A DNA stretch of 64,000 bases from Zygnema cylindricum (GCA_037447655.1 JBBHKE010002928.1:1-64000); one strand, 5' to 3'; counted from the first letter of the stretch, positions 43,611 through 53,922 are shown. Numbers and translations are program-made. The notes: a model not told the origin generated them from the letters alone.

Positions 43611-44961
43611 CTCTAGGGTACCAATCTTTAATGGAACTGGCTTCATATACTGGGAAAGTATGATGATAGGAGCTCTATGCGAAAAAAGGTTTTGGGGGAT
43701 AGTGAGTGGACGATTGGGGCGTCCATCAAGTCTTGGAATTCCTCCAGGGTTTAAAGGAAGCAGATTCACCAGGAAAGAGGATTCACCTTCAACGAAGGAA
43801 ACAAAGGAAGGAGAGGTGGTGGACAAAGGAAAGGAGAAGGAGGCGACCACACCAATAGCAACTCGTTTAGCATTCATGTCACCTATTCCGAGGAACGAGG
43901 AGAATGATACTGAAACCTGGGACTTCAACAATATGGCGGCAAAACACTTCATCCTACGCCATCTCACTCAAGGACTTGCATGTCCTCATTTGCAGGTAGA
44001 GAGGGCATCCGATCTTTGGATGGCTCTCATAGAGATGTACCGAAGTGGTACGATTCAGCAACAACAGTTGGCTGATCAGAAAGTCGAGGAGTATGTATAC
44101 AAAGGGGGAAAGATGTTGGATTTTTGCAATGAGCTTGCTACACTCTTCATGGAGCTAGAGAGTGCGGGTAAAGTTTTTAGTGAAAAAGAAAAAGTTAACT
44201 GTTTACTAATGAAGTTACCTGATGAGTTCGAGAACATAGTCAACCGTGTGCAGGACTTGCCGGACTCAAGGTGGATAGGGAACTCAGTGGTAGGGATGAT
44301 TCTCGTTCGAGAGAATACGATTGAGATCCGAAGGGGAGGAAAGAGTGGCCAAGCCTTGGCAACAGCGACCGATTGGAGGAACAAGGATTCCCGGAAACCA
44401 GTCGGAAACTATGGGGGTAGGGAGCAGAAAAAACAGGTTGGCGAGTTCGAACCAAGGGCTCCCAAAGGTTTATGTCATTTTTGTAAGAAACCGGGGCACT
44501 ATATGGCAGAGTGCACCAAGCTAACCGAGCTTCGGTTAAAGGAGGGGCAGACCGGTGGTACCCCGAGAGGAAAGAAAAAGGCCCTTGTCACACAGGTACT
44601 TGAGGCGGAATCCGAGGACGAGGACGATGAGCTCCTTTTGGATGAGGAGTTGGAGGCGAAAACTGAGGTTGAAATTCTACGAAGGCAGAAATGTGCTTAC
44701 GGTGGATTGAAAGGTGAAGCAGGTTGGATTATAGATTCAGGTGCCTCAATGCACATGTGTAAGGATAGACACCTGTTCACTAAGATAAGAAAGATTCCCA
44801 CCGTAGAGATAGAGTACGGGGATGGGAGGATAGTCACCACTACTCTTGTAGGATCGGTAGATCTGAAAGTGTTAGTAGAAGGAAAGACATCCATATTAAC
44901 ATTCTCCGATGTATTGTTTATTCCGGAGCTGAACAAAAACCTTATCTCTACACAGTATTAG
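43600..44961 (+). CDS. Gag-protease of Ty1/copia element
   Basis: 453 codons from the ATG inside the primer-binding site; an upstream in-frame ATG (43576, inside the LTR) would add 8. I prefer the internal ATG because the upstream frame is closed in element E2 and in the LTR of copy D. The N-terminus is GPPSRVPIFNGTGFIYW; the capsid region includes ERASDLWMALIEMYRSG and LLMKLPDEFENIV. A CCHC knuckle, CHFCKKPGHYMAEC, lies at residues 292-305 (44473-44514), followed by an acidic segment. The protease motif DSGA starts at residue 379 (44734). The frame ends at TAG (44959-44961) just past NKNLIS, where it shifts by -1 relative to pol. Gag forms the particle; the protease cleaves the polyprotein. 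Nothing else in this ORF looks broken. Confidence 0.9.
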   Translation: MGPPSRVPIFNGTGFIYWESMMIGALCEKRFWGIVSGRLGRPSSLGIPPGFKGSRFTRKEDSPSTKETKEGEVVDKGKEKEATTPIATRLAFMSPIPRNEENDTETWDFNNMAAKHFILRHLTQGLACPHLQVERASDLWMALIEMYRSGTIQQQQLADQKVEEYVYKGGKMLDFCNELATLFMELESAGKVFSEKEKVNCLLMKLPDEFENIVNRVQDLPDSRWIGNSVVGMILVRENTIEIRRGGKSGQALATATDWRNKDSRKPVGNYGGREQKKQVGEFEPRAPKGLCHFCKKPGHYMAECTKLTELRLKEGQTGGTPRGKKKALVTQVLEAESEDEDDELLLDEELEAKTEVEILRRQKCAYGGLKGEAGWIIDSGASMHMCKDRHLFTKIRKIPTVEIEYGDGRIVTTTLVGSVDLKVLVEGKTSILTFSDVLFIPELNKNLISTQY

Positions 44962-45056
44962 ATGATAAGGGTTTTTTCACTAGCACTAGGGAAGGAGTCT
45001 TTACTGCTAGTTTTGAGGAGGATGTCTATTTCATTGCTGAGAAAGGTAGCCATGGG

Positions 45057-47933
45057 ATGTTTAGGCTGATCTTAAGTAATGAAACGAAGAAACTTTATTA
45101 TGCTGGTGTTCATGATATTATGATGTGGCATAAGAGGCTTGGGCATGTGAATCTAGATAAGTTAAGAGAGATGAAAAAGATGGGAGTGGTGGAAGGGATT
45201 CAGTTCAGTGAGAGTGATGATATAAGTGATTGTAGTGGGTGTGCTCAAGGTAAAGCACACAGATTACCCTTTCCAAAAACAGCCACCTACAAGGGAGAAA
45301 AACTTCTAGATCTAGTACACACAGATATTTGGGGACCGGCTAGAGTGCCCTCACCGGGGGGGAAGAGATTTATGATGACTATAACTGATGATTGGTCTCG
45401 GTATTCCCGAGTATATTTTTTGAAAAACAAGTCAGAAGCTGAGGACTGTTTTAGACAATATAAAGCATGGAGCGAAAAACTCCATGAAACTCCAATCAAG
45501 AGAGTAAGGAGTGACAATGGTGGAGAGTATACTTCTAACCAGTTTGAGGATTTTTTGAGGGAAGATGGGGTTCAACACCAAAAGACAGTGCCAGAAAATC
45601 CTGAACAGAATGGGGTAGCTGAAAGGTTAAATAGAACACTAAGTGATAGTGCTAGAAGTATGTTGTCGGATAAGAAGATAGGAAAAAGGTTTTGGGCAGA
45701 AGCAATGAACTGTGCTAATTACCTCAAAAATAGAGTTCTTACTTCAGCTATAAAAGATCAAACACTTTATGAGAGATGGACAGGCCGGAAACCAGACTTA
45801 TCTCATTTAAAGGTTTTCGGCAGTCAAGTATTCAGTCTAGATACTGATCGGTCCAATTGGAAGCTAGATCCTAAAGGAAAATCGGGATACTTATTAGGAT
45901 ATGATGAGGATGTTAAAGGATATAGAGTTTATGATCTAAAAAGAGAAGATATAATCTTAGTAAAGCATCTAGTAGTTATGGATGAAGGAAAGTCTGTGGA
46001 TCCCTTCAAATATACAAAGTCAGTAAAAATCAGATTTGAGTCAGAAAATTCTGATGACTTTGAGCTTCCTAACTATCCAGGTTTTAGAGACGATGACATT
46101 CTTGCAGGAACAAATCAGACCGAAAAGGACTCGGCTGTGGAAACTCCAGTGACAACTCTACTCGAAGCGGAAGACGTGGTGGAAATTGATTCGGAATCAA
46201 GGGATAGGGGAGAAGCCGAGTTTGTTCGAAAGAATCCACGAGAACCATCTATTCCGGCCTCAGATTTTGAGGGAGGGAGGAGAAGTAGCAAAAGACTGCA
46301 AGAAAAACAGGTTAATAACAAGGTAACTAAACTATCTCATCAAGATGAACCTCAAACTTATCGAGAGGCGATGACTTGTCCAGAAAGAAACCGGTGGAAG
46401 ACAGCCATCAATGAGGAGATGGCTTCAATCATGGCAGCCGATACTTGGGAGCTGGTGGACTGTCCACCTAACCGAAAACGAATCGGTTGTAAGTGGGTTT
46501 TCAAACTAAAACTGAACCCAGATAACACAATCGAGCGCTACAAGGCCAGATTAGTGGCAAAGGGATTTACACAAAAGGAAGGATTTGACTACGAGGAAAC
46601 CTTTGCCCCGGTGGTCAGATTTCCCTCTGTCCGCATACTTCTCAGCTTGGCAGCAGCGGAAGACATGGAAGTGCACCAGATGGACATCAAAACAGCCTTT
46701 TTGCATGGAGAATTGGAAGAGGAGATCTTCATGCAAAAACACGAAGGGTTTGTGGAAGAAGGAGAGGAGAGTAAGGTATGCCGGCTGATTAAATCTCTTT
46801 ATGGTTTGAAACAGGCGCCTCGACAGTGGAATAAGAAGCTTGATGAGTTTCTTACCGGTCTAGGATATATTCGGATCAGCTCAGATCACTCAATCTATGT
46901 TTTCGAAGATGAGGAAGGTTTTATATTTATTGCAATTTATGTTGATGATTTGCTTGTTTTAAGTAAATCAATGGAAAAAATTAATAAACTGAAAACCGAT
47001 CTTAAGGGGAGATTTGAAATGAAGGATATGGGGGAAGCAAAATATATTTTGGGAATTCAAGTAGAGAGAGACCGAAAAAGAAAAATTATAAGATTGACTC
47101 AAAAGGAAGCAATAGGGAACATGCTTGAAAAATTTCAAATGGATAAAGCTAATAGTTGTACAACTCCAATGGAATTGAAGAAGGGAAGTGAGGGGAGTGA
47201 GGAAGAAGGAGTCATAGTCTTAGACGAGGAATTATCTCCTGAAGAACAGAAGTTCATGCAGACTATTCCTTACAGGCAAGTAGTGGGAAGTCTAATCTAT
47301 TTTATGAATTGTACCCGGCCGGATTTAGCTCCAGCTGTAGGAGTGCTGAGTAGAAGTCTAAATGCTCCCACTAAGAAGGATTGGGAGGCAGCTAAGAGAG
47401 TCCTTAGATACTTGGTAGGAACTAGAGATCTATGGTTGCATTTGGGTGGGGAGAATACTGACATCACTACTTGGAGTGATGCCAGTTATGGTGATGCTCC
47501 GATGAGGAGATGTACTTCTGGATATGTATTATATGTGGGTGATGGGGCTTGCTGTTGGAGTAGCAAACAGCAAAAGGTTATTGCTCAGTCCACCATGGAG
47601 GCTGAGAATATGGCCTCTTGCTCTGCTGTAAAAGAATTGATGTGGGTCAAGTCTTTGCTTGGTGAGCTTGGTCACCTTAAGAGTGGTGTGCAGAAAATAT
47701 TTTGTGATAATCAGGCAGCAATCGCTATTTCTGCCAATCTTAAACACCATTTTAAATCCAAACACATGGACATCAGACTCAGCTTTGTTAGAGAGAAAGT
47801 AGAAAACAAAATAATCAGTTTAGAGTACAGACCAGATAGTGAGATGGTAGCAGATATGATGACCAAACCTGTGCCTTCCCCTAAACTAATTTTTTGCAGG
47901 GAGAAGTGTTGTCTGAAATTAAAGATTGACTAG
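45057..47933 (+). CDS. Integrase-reverse transcriptase-RNase H of Ty1/copia element
   Basis: A 958-codon open frame; the same frame is open back to about 44943, so the Met at 45057 is only the first ATG. Integrase: zinc residues H25, H30, C59 and C62, and catalytic D90 (VHTD), D153 (RSDNG) and E189 (NGVAER) with the D-D-35-E spacing. The integrase C-terminal region has LLGYDEDVKGYRVYDL. Reverse transcriptase: catalytic YVDD at residues 628-631. RNase H: D808 (WSDASYGD), E848 or E850 (STMEAEN, where Y is usual) and D884 (CDNQAA). Stop at 47931, next to the polypurine tract. With the 453-codon gag-protease frame this gives the normal copia size of about 1400 residues. Only the -1 frame change at 44943-44961 separates it from a single polyprotein. 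Confidence 0.93.
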   Translation: MFRLILSNETKKLYYAGVHDIMMWHKRLGHVNLDKLREMKKMGVVEGIQFSESDDISDCSGCAQGKAHRLPFPKTATYKGEKLLDLVHTDIWGPARVPSPGGKRFMMTITDDWSRYSRVYFLKNKSEAEDCFRQYKAWSEKLHETPIKRVRSDNGGEYTSNQFEDFLREDGVQHQKTVPENPEQNGVAERLNRTLSDSARSMLSDKKIGKRFWAEAMNCANYLKNRVLTSAIKDQTLYERWTGRKPDLSHLKVFGSQVFSLDTDRSNWKLDPKGKSGYLLGYDEDVKGYRVYDLKREDIILVKHLVVMDEGKSVDPFKYTKSVKIRFESENSDDFELPNYPGFRDDDILAGTNQTEKDSAVETPVTTLLEAEDVVEIDSESRDRGEAEFVRKNPREPSIPASDFEGGRRSSKRLQEKQVNNKVTKLSHQDEPQTYREAMTCPERNRWKTAINEEMASIMAADTWELVDCPPNRKRIGCKWVFKLKLNPDNTIERYKARLVAKGFTQKEGFDYEETFAPVVRFPSVRILLSLAAAEDMEVHQMDIKTAFLHGELEEEIFMQKHEGFVEEGEESKVCRLIKSLYGLKQAPRQWNKKLDEFLTGLGYIRISSDHSIYVFEDEEGFIFIAIYVDDLLVLSKSMEKINKLKTDLKGRFEMKDMGEAKYILGIQVERDRKRKIIRLTQKEAIGNMLEKFQMDKANSCTTPMELKKGSEGSEEEGVIVLDEELSPEEQKFMQTIPYRQVVGSLIYFMNCTRPDLAPAVGVLSRSLNAPTKKDWEAAKRVLRYLVGTRDLWLHLGGENTDITTWSDASYGDAPMRRCTSGYVLYVGDGACCWSSKQQKVIAQSTMEAENMASCSAVKELMWVKSLLGELGHLKSGVQKIFCDNQAAIAISANLKHHFKSKHMDIRLSFVREKVENKIISLEYRPDSEMVADMMTKPVPSPKLIFCREKCCLKLKID

Positions 47934-47946
47934 AAAATAAGGGGAG
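47934..47946 (+). promoter_or_regulatory. Polypurine tract
   Basis: AAAATAAGGGGAG between the pol stop codon and the 3' LTR. The same tract precedes the LTR of copy D. Confidence 0.85.
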
Positions 47947-48995
47947 TGTAGAAACTAATGGTTTTATTAGTATTTTCTAGGTCTGAAAAGAAATATAGAA
48001 GTCGAGGCAGTCTATCTCTAACTTCTCTCTCCAACTCTCAAACTTGTCGCAGTCACTGAGAAATTGGAGAGGAAGCTAGAGCCATGGCTACCTTGGCTAT
48101 CCTGAGGTTTACGGGAATTTTATATTAGGGTTTATATATTTAATTAAAATGTATGTGCCGGCGGCAGGATTTGATCCTTGTACCTGCCGGCCGGCAGACA
48201 CAATGTAGCCGGTAGCCTTAGCCGTTTCATCTAGCGGTAGTGTTACCTAGCATATAGTTTGATAATTATTTATATATGTATACAAGCGATAAACCATTTA
48301 ACTAGAATTAATTACGGGATACATAGATCCAGTAATATGTAATGTACGACTTACGGTACGGACATAAATCAGTACCGCGCATTTGTTTCGTAAATGAAAC
48401 AAATACCGCGCATGTATTTATTACGGCTACGATTAAAGCCGAATTTAATCGGACGGCCGGGATTAGCGCCGAGATCGCGGAGGAAGATTTCGGCGGTTTG
48501 TGGCCATCGCCACATCGGATGACGCGTGGCGAAATTCCGTTGGATTGTGGAATCTCCGGAGATTACGGCACCGAATCCGGATTTGACATGTGTCGACATT
48601 TTGGCCATGTCGTACAATGTCCGTACATAAAGTACACCGGCAGTTGTACTTTTGCGTACGGAACTCAATTCTGATTGGTTCCGTACATCAGTAGATAGAG
48701 TCTGTGAGAGAGATAGGACTTAGAAAAATTAGAAGATAGGACCCCCTCTCCCAGAGAGCTTCTGTACAAAAGGTCAACTTTGACCCTCCATAACTTACTG
48801 CTCAGGGGAGCAAATTCAGAGATTCTTTTTGCTATCGACTCAAGGGAGTCTTGTCTTCACAGGGGTGAAGTTGGTCAGAGTTTTTGTCTGCCAGGGTGGC
48901 AGTTATTTTTGCTTAAACACAAAGGGGTCAGGATTATCCTAGAGGCTTCTTGGAAGCTGTCCACTCTGAGGACTTATGGAGGTCTCAGAGTTTCA
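47947..48995 (+). repeat. 3' LTR of the best-preserved copia element
   Basis: 1049 bp, TGTAGAAAC to GAGTTTCA, collinear with the 5' LTR at an offset of exactly 5400 bases. Followed by TGGTA, the right target duplication, and then the resumed gag of element E2. Confidence 0.96.
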
Positions 48996-49000
48996 TGGTA

Positions 49001-49631
49001 TTCTCAGTCTCTTCAGGTAGTTTCATTATCAATGTATTTACTCTTTGTCTCTCAGACCATGAGTACCTGCGCTCTCTAGCTCTCCAAATAATGCACCTAA
49101 GTCATTGCAATAATCATTCATACTTCCTCCCTTGTAAGTTTAAGCTGTAATATTTTTTTTTGCCTGCTGTTGCCGCTGCAAAGAACCACTCTTATATTTG
49201 TTTACAAGAGATACCAAAATCTGAGAGGAAGATCTAACATGCATACGAGGAATGGCAATACCCTTCACGACACTTTTGAGAATTAAGAGCTTAGCCACCT
49301 TGTCTTTATAGTTCCTATTTTCAAATTCTGATAGTTCGATGTGACTCCCTATCACCATTGCTGGTGGTGCTGCTGCCAGTATCGTCCTTGACAATGGAGT
49401 CCCTCGAGAAGCAACTCCTTCCATGATTATTTCCTCCCCTTCCTCGTCATCGTTCGTGATGGTGGCTGTGGTGGTGGAGGTAGCAGAAAAAGGTGTTCCT
49501 CCAAACCCGGTGGAGGTGGACATCGAATTTGCCCGAACACTATGCCCCATAGGTGTTTCTCAAAAAGTTATCCCTCCATCATCATTTCCCAATAAAGAAA
49601 GTCTGATCCATTAAATATGGGCACCCTAGAG
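49001..49631 (-). pseudogene. Ty1/copia gag (element E2), interrupted by the intact element
   Basis: Minus-strand gag from the primer-site ATG (GPPSRVPIFNGS, then FLYW) through a 136-codon open stretch (49550-49140) that includes LVNKYKSGSLQRQQQAKK, the counterpart of LIEMYRSGTIQQQQLADQK in the intact copy. It then reads CNDLGALFGELESAG and reaches 49001 with words matching LMKLPDE. The next part of gag lies at 42546 and below: removing 42547-49000 restores the order. This shows that the intact element jumped into E2's gag. Stops are present (for example after GGI near 49570). Confidence 0.85.
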
Positions 49632-49645
49632 GGTGGGCCCATAAC
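49632..49645 (-). promoter_or_regulatory. Primer-binding site of element E2
   Basis: GTTATGGGCCCACC on the minus strand, one base inside the LTR end, identical to the site of the intact copy. The ATG opens gag. Confidence 0.82.
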
Positions 49646-49646
49646 G

Positions 49647-50480
49647 TGAAATTATGTGGTCTCCATTAACCCACAAAAATGAGCAGCCTATGTAAAGCCT
49701 CTAGGATAATATATGACCCTTTCACTTTCCCATTGAATAAGTGCCGCCGAGGCACACAGATATTCTGACCATCCTCACCTCTGTGAGGAGAAGACACTTT
49801 TGACTCAAACGCAAAAAGAATCACTGAATTTGCTCCCCTGAGGAGTAAGTTATGGCTGACCAAAGATGGCCTATAAATACGAAAGGTCACCTGGAGAGAG
49901 GCGCCTCAAACACGCTAAGTCCCTTAACTCCTACTCACAACTACCTTATACTCTACCCTAGGCCAATCAAAATGGAGTATAGTACAAGAAGGTACAGTGG
50001 TCGATTGTACTTTTTATACAGCCATTGTACAACATGGCCTTTTGGTTGACACTTGTCAACATGGGAGCCATTGTTCCTCCTCCCATCTTTTCCGGCGTCC
50101 ATTGATGTGGCGCCACGTGGCACAGCGCGCCGCTATGTTTGAAAGTCGCCAAAGATTCCTTTTGGTTTGGCGGGGGCGACGTCATCCGTCTGATCATGTA
50201 TTTTACACGGTTTGATTCGCGTCCGCGAGCGCCGTTTGACTATAGATGTCGTTCCGTCAATTTTGGTCTATTTCAGTGAAAGTGACGTTTGCGTAACACT
50301 TTAATTAAATATTGAACTCTATGAGTGTATCGTTTTTTCAACGCCATAATGGATAAGGCGTATGTCTACATAGTATAACGCATACCTAAGTTAAAAATCT
50401 GGTTTTGGGCTACATTTTGGTAATCTATCAATTTGTCTGCCTGTCAGCATGTTTCTTCCTGACTATGGCGGCAGCCATGG

Positions 50481-50521
<41 letters not shown>

Positions 50522-50570
50522 ACTCTAGGGTCTAAATTAAGAAGTGAATATTAATTACTTCTTTTCAACA
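49647..50570 (-). repeat. 5' LTR of element E2
   Basis: About 924 bp on the minus strand, from TGTTGAAAAGAAG at 50570 to ATAATTTCA at 49647. Family blocks include the GAGCAAATTCAG-type and TTTGGTCAGCCATAAC-type words near 49830-49860 and ACCATGGCTGCC near 50475. A long CT/GA microsatellite sits where relatives have GGAGAGGGAGCTAGAG. It is clearly more diverged than the other LTRs. The base after it (50571 onward, GAGAT) cannot be checked as a target duplication because the 3' end of E2 is lost. Confidence 0.78.
50484..50519. repeat. CT microsatellite
   Basis: About 18 uninterrupted CT units inside the LTR of element E2. Confidence 0.97.
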
Positions 50571-50639
50571 GAGATTGGCAAAAAATATGCTATTTTATGC
50601 ATGCAACAAGCACCTTTATAATGAGTGTGCACCATACTA

Positions 50640-50702
50640 CCCCGTGAATCGCTAATAGCGTTAAATAATAATATAATAATGATATAATAGCGATTCAAGG
50701 TG
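50640..50702. mobile_element. Very short TA-flanked MITE
   Basis: A 63-bp element flanked by TA. The left end CCCCGTGAATCGCTAATAGC and the inverted right end CACCTTGAATCGCTATTA match the terminal repeats of the longer TA-flanked MITEs at 53724, 56827 and 60418. Only a TAATAATATAATAATG core remains inside. Confidence 0.7.
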
Positions 50703-51839
50703 TACTTCATATTTATGAATTTTGTAAAATAATTGAGTATAGAAGAATTGTAGCACGGTCCATTCTTTGGGGTCGAGTGGGACCAGCTGTTTTAAACTGG
50801 TTTTTTAAATCTTAAACCGGTTTCTAAAATCTCAAACCAATCTAAGCCGTCCGATTACAACCTGAAACGCCAAAACCGCTAAATCGTTTGAAACCTGAAA
50901 TACGGTTGAAGGGCTTTCGTTCCATTCGCCATAAAACGCCCGTTTTAGGTCAGAGAACACACTTTTTGCTCCCATTTTTCACTTTTGCTAATTTTTGCAT
51001 CCATCGCAGGATCCGGATCATAATATTTGGCAATTTGTAATTCACCACGTGGCCCTTACAATCAAAAAGAAACAAACATACAGCTGTTCGTGAAACTTTT
51101 CCACGTTTTCAACGTTTTTTATTGGATGTAAAAGTCCTGGGCAGGCAGTTTTCCTTTTCGGGCAATCAGGCTTTTTTTGCCGCCGCCGTGGTGCGTTTCG
51201 GCGTTACGTACGGTTTTCTTGGTTTATATTGGCTCCGTGATTAGCGGAAAACAAGTTATTTTTGGCTTGTAGAGCATCATGCGTAGCACGTGCAGTGTAC
51301 AAGTAAATTGATAATAATAAGTCCGCCAGATGTCCCGCGGCTGTGCCAATGATTGGTCTTTTCTTTTCTTTTCTCGGCCTATTTCTGCGAGATATTTCTA
51401 TTTTGGTAAAAGTGGATTTTCTAGGTTCGGAACAGACTTTTGTGAGCCAATAGAAATAGGGTCTAGCAATTTGTACTTGTGAGCGTACTTTTTTTAGCAT
51501 CTAGTGGTTCTTTTATATTTTTTGTATAGTAAATTTAGTAATTTACTATTCGCGCATATGTTTGTACATTTGAGCGTGGTTCAAACCGAGTTCAGTCCGA
51601 AGGAATCCGAACCGTACGATTTTAAAGATCACTTAAAACGAGCCGAGCCTTTTAAATCAGCGTCAAAACCGTCAAAAAACCGCTTTATCTCGAATTGATT
51701 TGGTTCGATTTGGTTTGGTTCGATTCGTTTTGGCTTTATTCCAGAATCAGGCCCATGCGTTGAATCGGTTCTTTCAATTGTCATGATTGGACATGTGAGC
51801 CATCCAGCTCAGCTCATGAGATCTGCTATTTTCATAAAT
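50703..51839. other. No gene recognised
   Basis: Noncoding. Words of the type AAACCGGTTT and GGTTCGATTTGGTT recur (50800-50830, 51690-51740) and again near 52510-52570. I could not define an element from them. Confidence 0.5.
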
Positions 51840-52470
51840 TATATTCACTTTGAGATTGGATATTATTCGTACGAGCGTTACATAAATGACAAAATTCTCT
51901 CCTCTTAGGTGCTCCACGTTTCTTTAAGAACATTGAAGCTTCGTCGTAAATGACAAATTTGTCGTATTAAAAGTCTCATATGGTGTCTCAAAATCGCCAT
52001 AGTGACCGCTTGCTGACAAAAAGGCAGAATCCGCTATACACGTTGGCGCAAGGAAACAAAAACTAGTTCCAGAATTCTGATTGGAACAACAATCGATCTA
52101 GATTCGCAGTAGATTCTATATTAAAGTCGTAATCTGAAAAGAAGTAGGGTATCGAATCAGATCCTGTCCTTTGAGTTGGGCACATGTGAGAGACAGCGAG
52201 AGAGAGATAGCGAGAGAGTGACAGCGAGAGAGAGATCCTAAGAATCTTCCAAGCGCCAATCAAAGGTGAATATCAAAAAAAGGATCCATCCCGCGCGTGC
52301 TGTCGAAAGAATGTGCAGAGTTTTTTTGTCTTATCTACTGACAATAATGTCATTATCAGATCTTATGTGACGAATCTTGCCTTCCATTACGATCTCAACC
52401 GATAGGCTTGACGCTAAGTCAGACCTAGCCTGTCAGAATACACGTCAGCAAGGGAGCACGTCACACTCGG
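51840..52470. repeat. Dispersed repeat of unknown type, copy 1
   Basis: Shares ordered blocks with 60930-61660: CGTAAATGACAAA, TCTCAAAATCGCCATAGTGACC, GATTGGA..., and later CGATCTCA...ATAGGCTTGAC and CTGAGTCAGACCTA-like words, ending near CGTCAGCA. Divergence is high and there are gaps. No terminal repeats or coding frame could be assigned. Confidence 0.6.
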
Positions 52471-52658
52471 CCAGGCTTGGGGGTGAATCCAACCGAATGG
52501 AACTAAACCAGTTTTTTGGCGGTTAGGTTCGTCTTCCGAACCGGATATTAAACGGTTTAGAAACCGCTCAGTTCAGTTCCATCAGGCTGAACCCAATTAA
52601 GACCGCTGTAGTACTGTTAATGTACTTTCAAAAAAATATACATGCGGATAGTAAATGT

Positions 52659-53480
52659 TAGTGTTGTGTATCGGTAAAAAACTTATCGCGATAACACCGA
52701 TACCGATAGTTATCGTTATCGAACGGTCAGCGGTCCCGATATATTTGTACTTTCTGTACTTTCTGTCCGGAATGCTTTCTGTCCGGTAAACTGAACGGAA
52801 ATTTACGTGAAATGTACGGCTTTTTACGGGAAATGTACGGAATTTGACGAAAAAATACGTTGCACTTTGTAGTACTTTTTGGGCGGTTAACTGTACATAA
52901 ATTTGACGGGAATGTACGGAATTGTACCGATAAACTGATTATCATGAAACGGTAAAAAGACGGCGGACACAAAGTACAACGGATGCAGAATAACATTATG
53001 CGCGCGGCTAGAATCGAACGGACGACATTCAATGATAAAATAAGAGCGGACGGTCAGCGTGAGCGCCGACATCTCAGAATGGCTTTTTTGGCGGCTTTGG
53101 CCAAAAAAGTCAACGGATTGACACGTGGCAGGTTTTTAGTGGATCTCAAAAAATAAAGGGACAAAGCCACGGCGTCGGTTGTGGAAGGTACATCACTTTA
53201 ACTGGAGCCGTACTAAAGCCGTACATATATTATGCCGGCTACTGTCGGGGGAATAAGACGTACATATGAGTGTACATGCCGTACATTTATCTGTACGGTT
53301 CGTACGGTTATCGCCGATAGTTATCGTTATCGGCATTATCGCCGATAAGTAGCCGATATTATCGGCTACTTATCGGCGATAAGACCGATAGCGATATATT
53401 GTACCAATATATCGATTATCGGGTCCCCGAAAAATGGCCCATATCGGTTATCGGAAAATCCTTACCGATACACAACACTA
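52659..53480. mobile_element. Non-autonomous hAT-like transposon
   Basis: An 822-bp element with perfect 19-bp terminal inverted repeats (TAGTGTTGTGTATCGGTAA) and a perfect 8-bp target duplication GTAAATGT at 52651-52658 and 53481-53488. Eight-base duplications are typical of the hAT superfamily. The subterminal regions are full of CGATAA/TTATCG words in both orientations, possible transposase-binding sites. There is no transposase frame. It includes words GGGAAATGTACGG also found at 39400-39660. Confidence 0.9.
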
Positions 53481-53723
53481 GTAAATGTGCTATGTAGAAT
53501 ATTAATAAAAACACAAAAAGTAGGCGCGTAGTACAAATTGCTATGTCTTATTACCATTGCCTCACAAAACGACAGTATCGGACCCTGAAAACTAAGATTT
53601 TCCAGAAAAGCTATGACTAACAAAAATAGGCATTGAAAATATCATTATACTATCTTTTGTATCCGTTTTAAAATGGTGTGGCCTTGTTCGAGTTAGCTCG
53701 GTACAATACCTTTCATAACGGTA

Positions 53724-53922
53724 CACCGTGAATCGTTATTAGCCCTATGTACGCTGTATCGGCACCCCAAAATTTTGACATTGATACCTTAAATATAATA
53801 AATTACACTATTTAAGGACGTGGACCATAATCTGCCACGTCTCCTAGCACTAAATTAGAATGAATGACGCTATTTTTTTCATTAGAAAAATAATTTCTAT
53901 ACGCTAATAACGATTCAAGGTG
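53724..53922. mobile_element. TA-flanked mariner-like MITE
   Basis: A 199-bp element with TA on each side. The left end CACCGTGAATCGTTATTAG pairs with the inverted right end CACCTTGAATCGTTATTAGC. Interior AT-rich, noncoding. Same terminal family as 50640, 56827 and 60418. Confidence 0.82.

Noticed and set aside
44974-44985. GGGTTTTTT slippery-type sequence as a programmed -1 frameshift site between gag-protease and pol
   Set aside because: It lies after the gag-protease stop codon at 44959-44961, so ribosomes in the first frame would not reach it.
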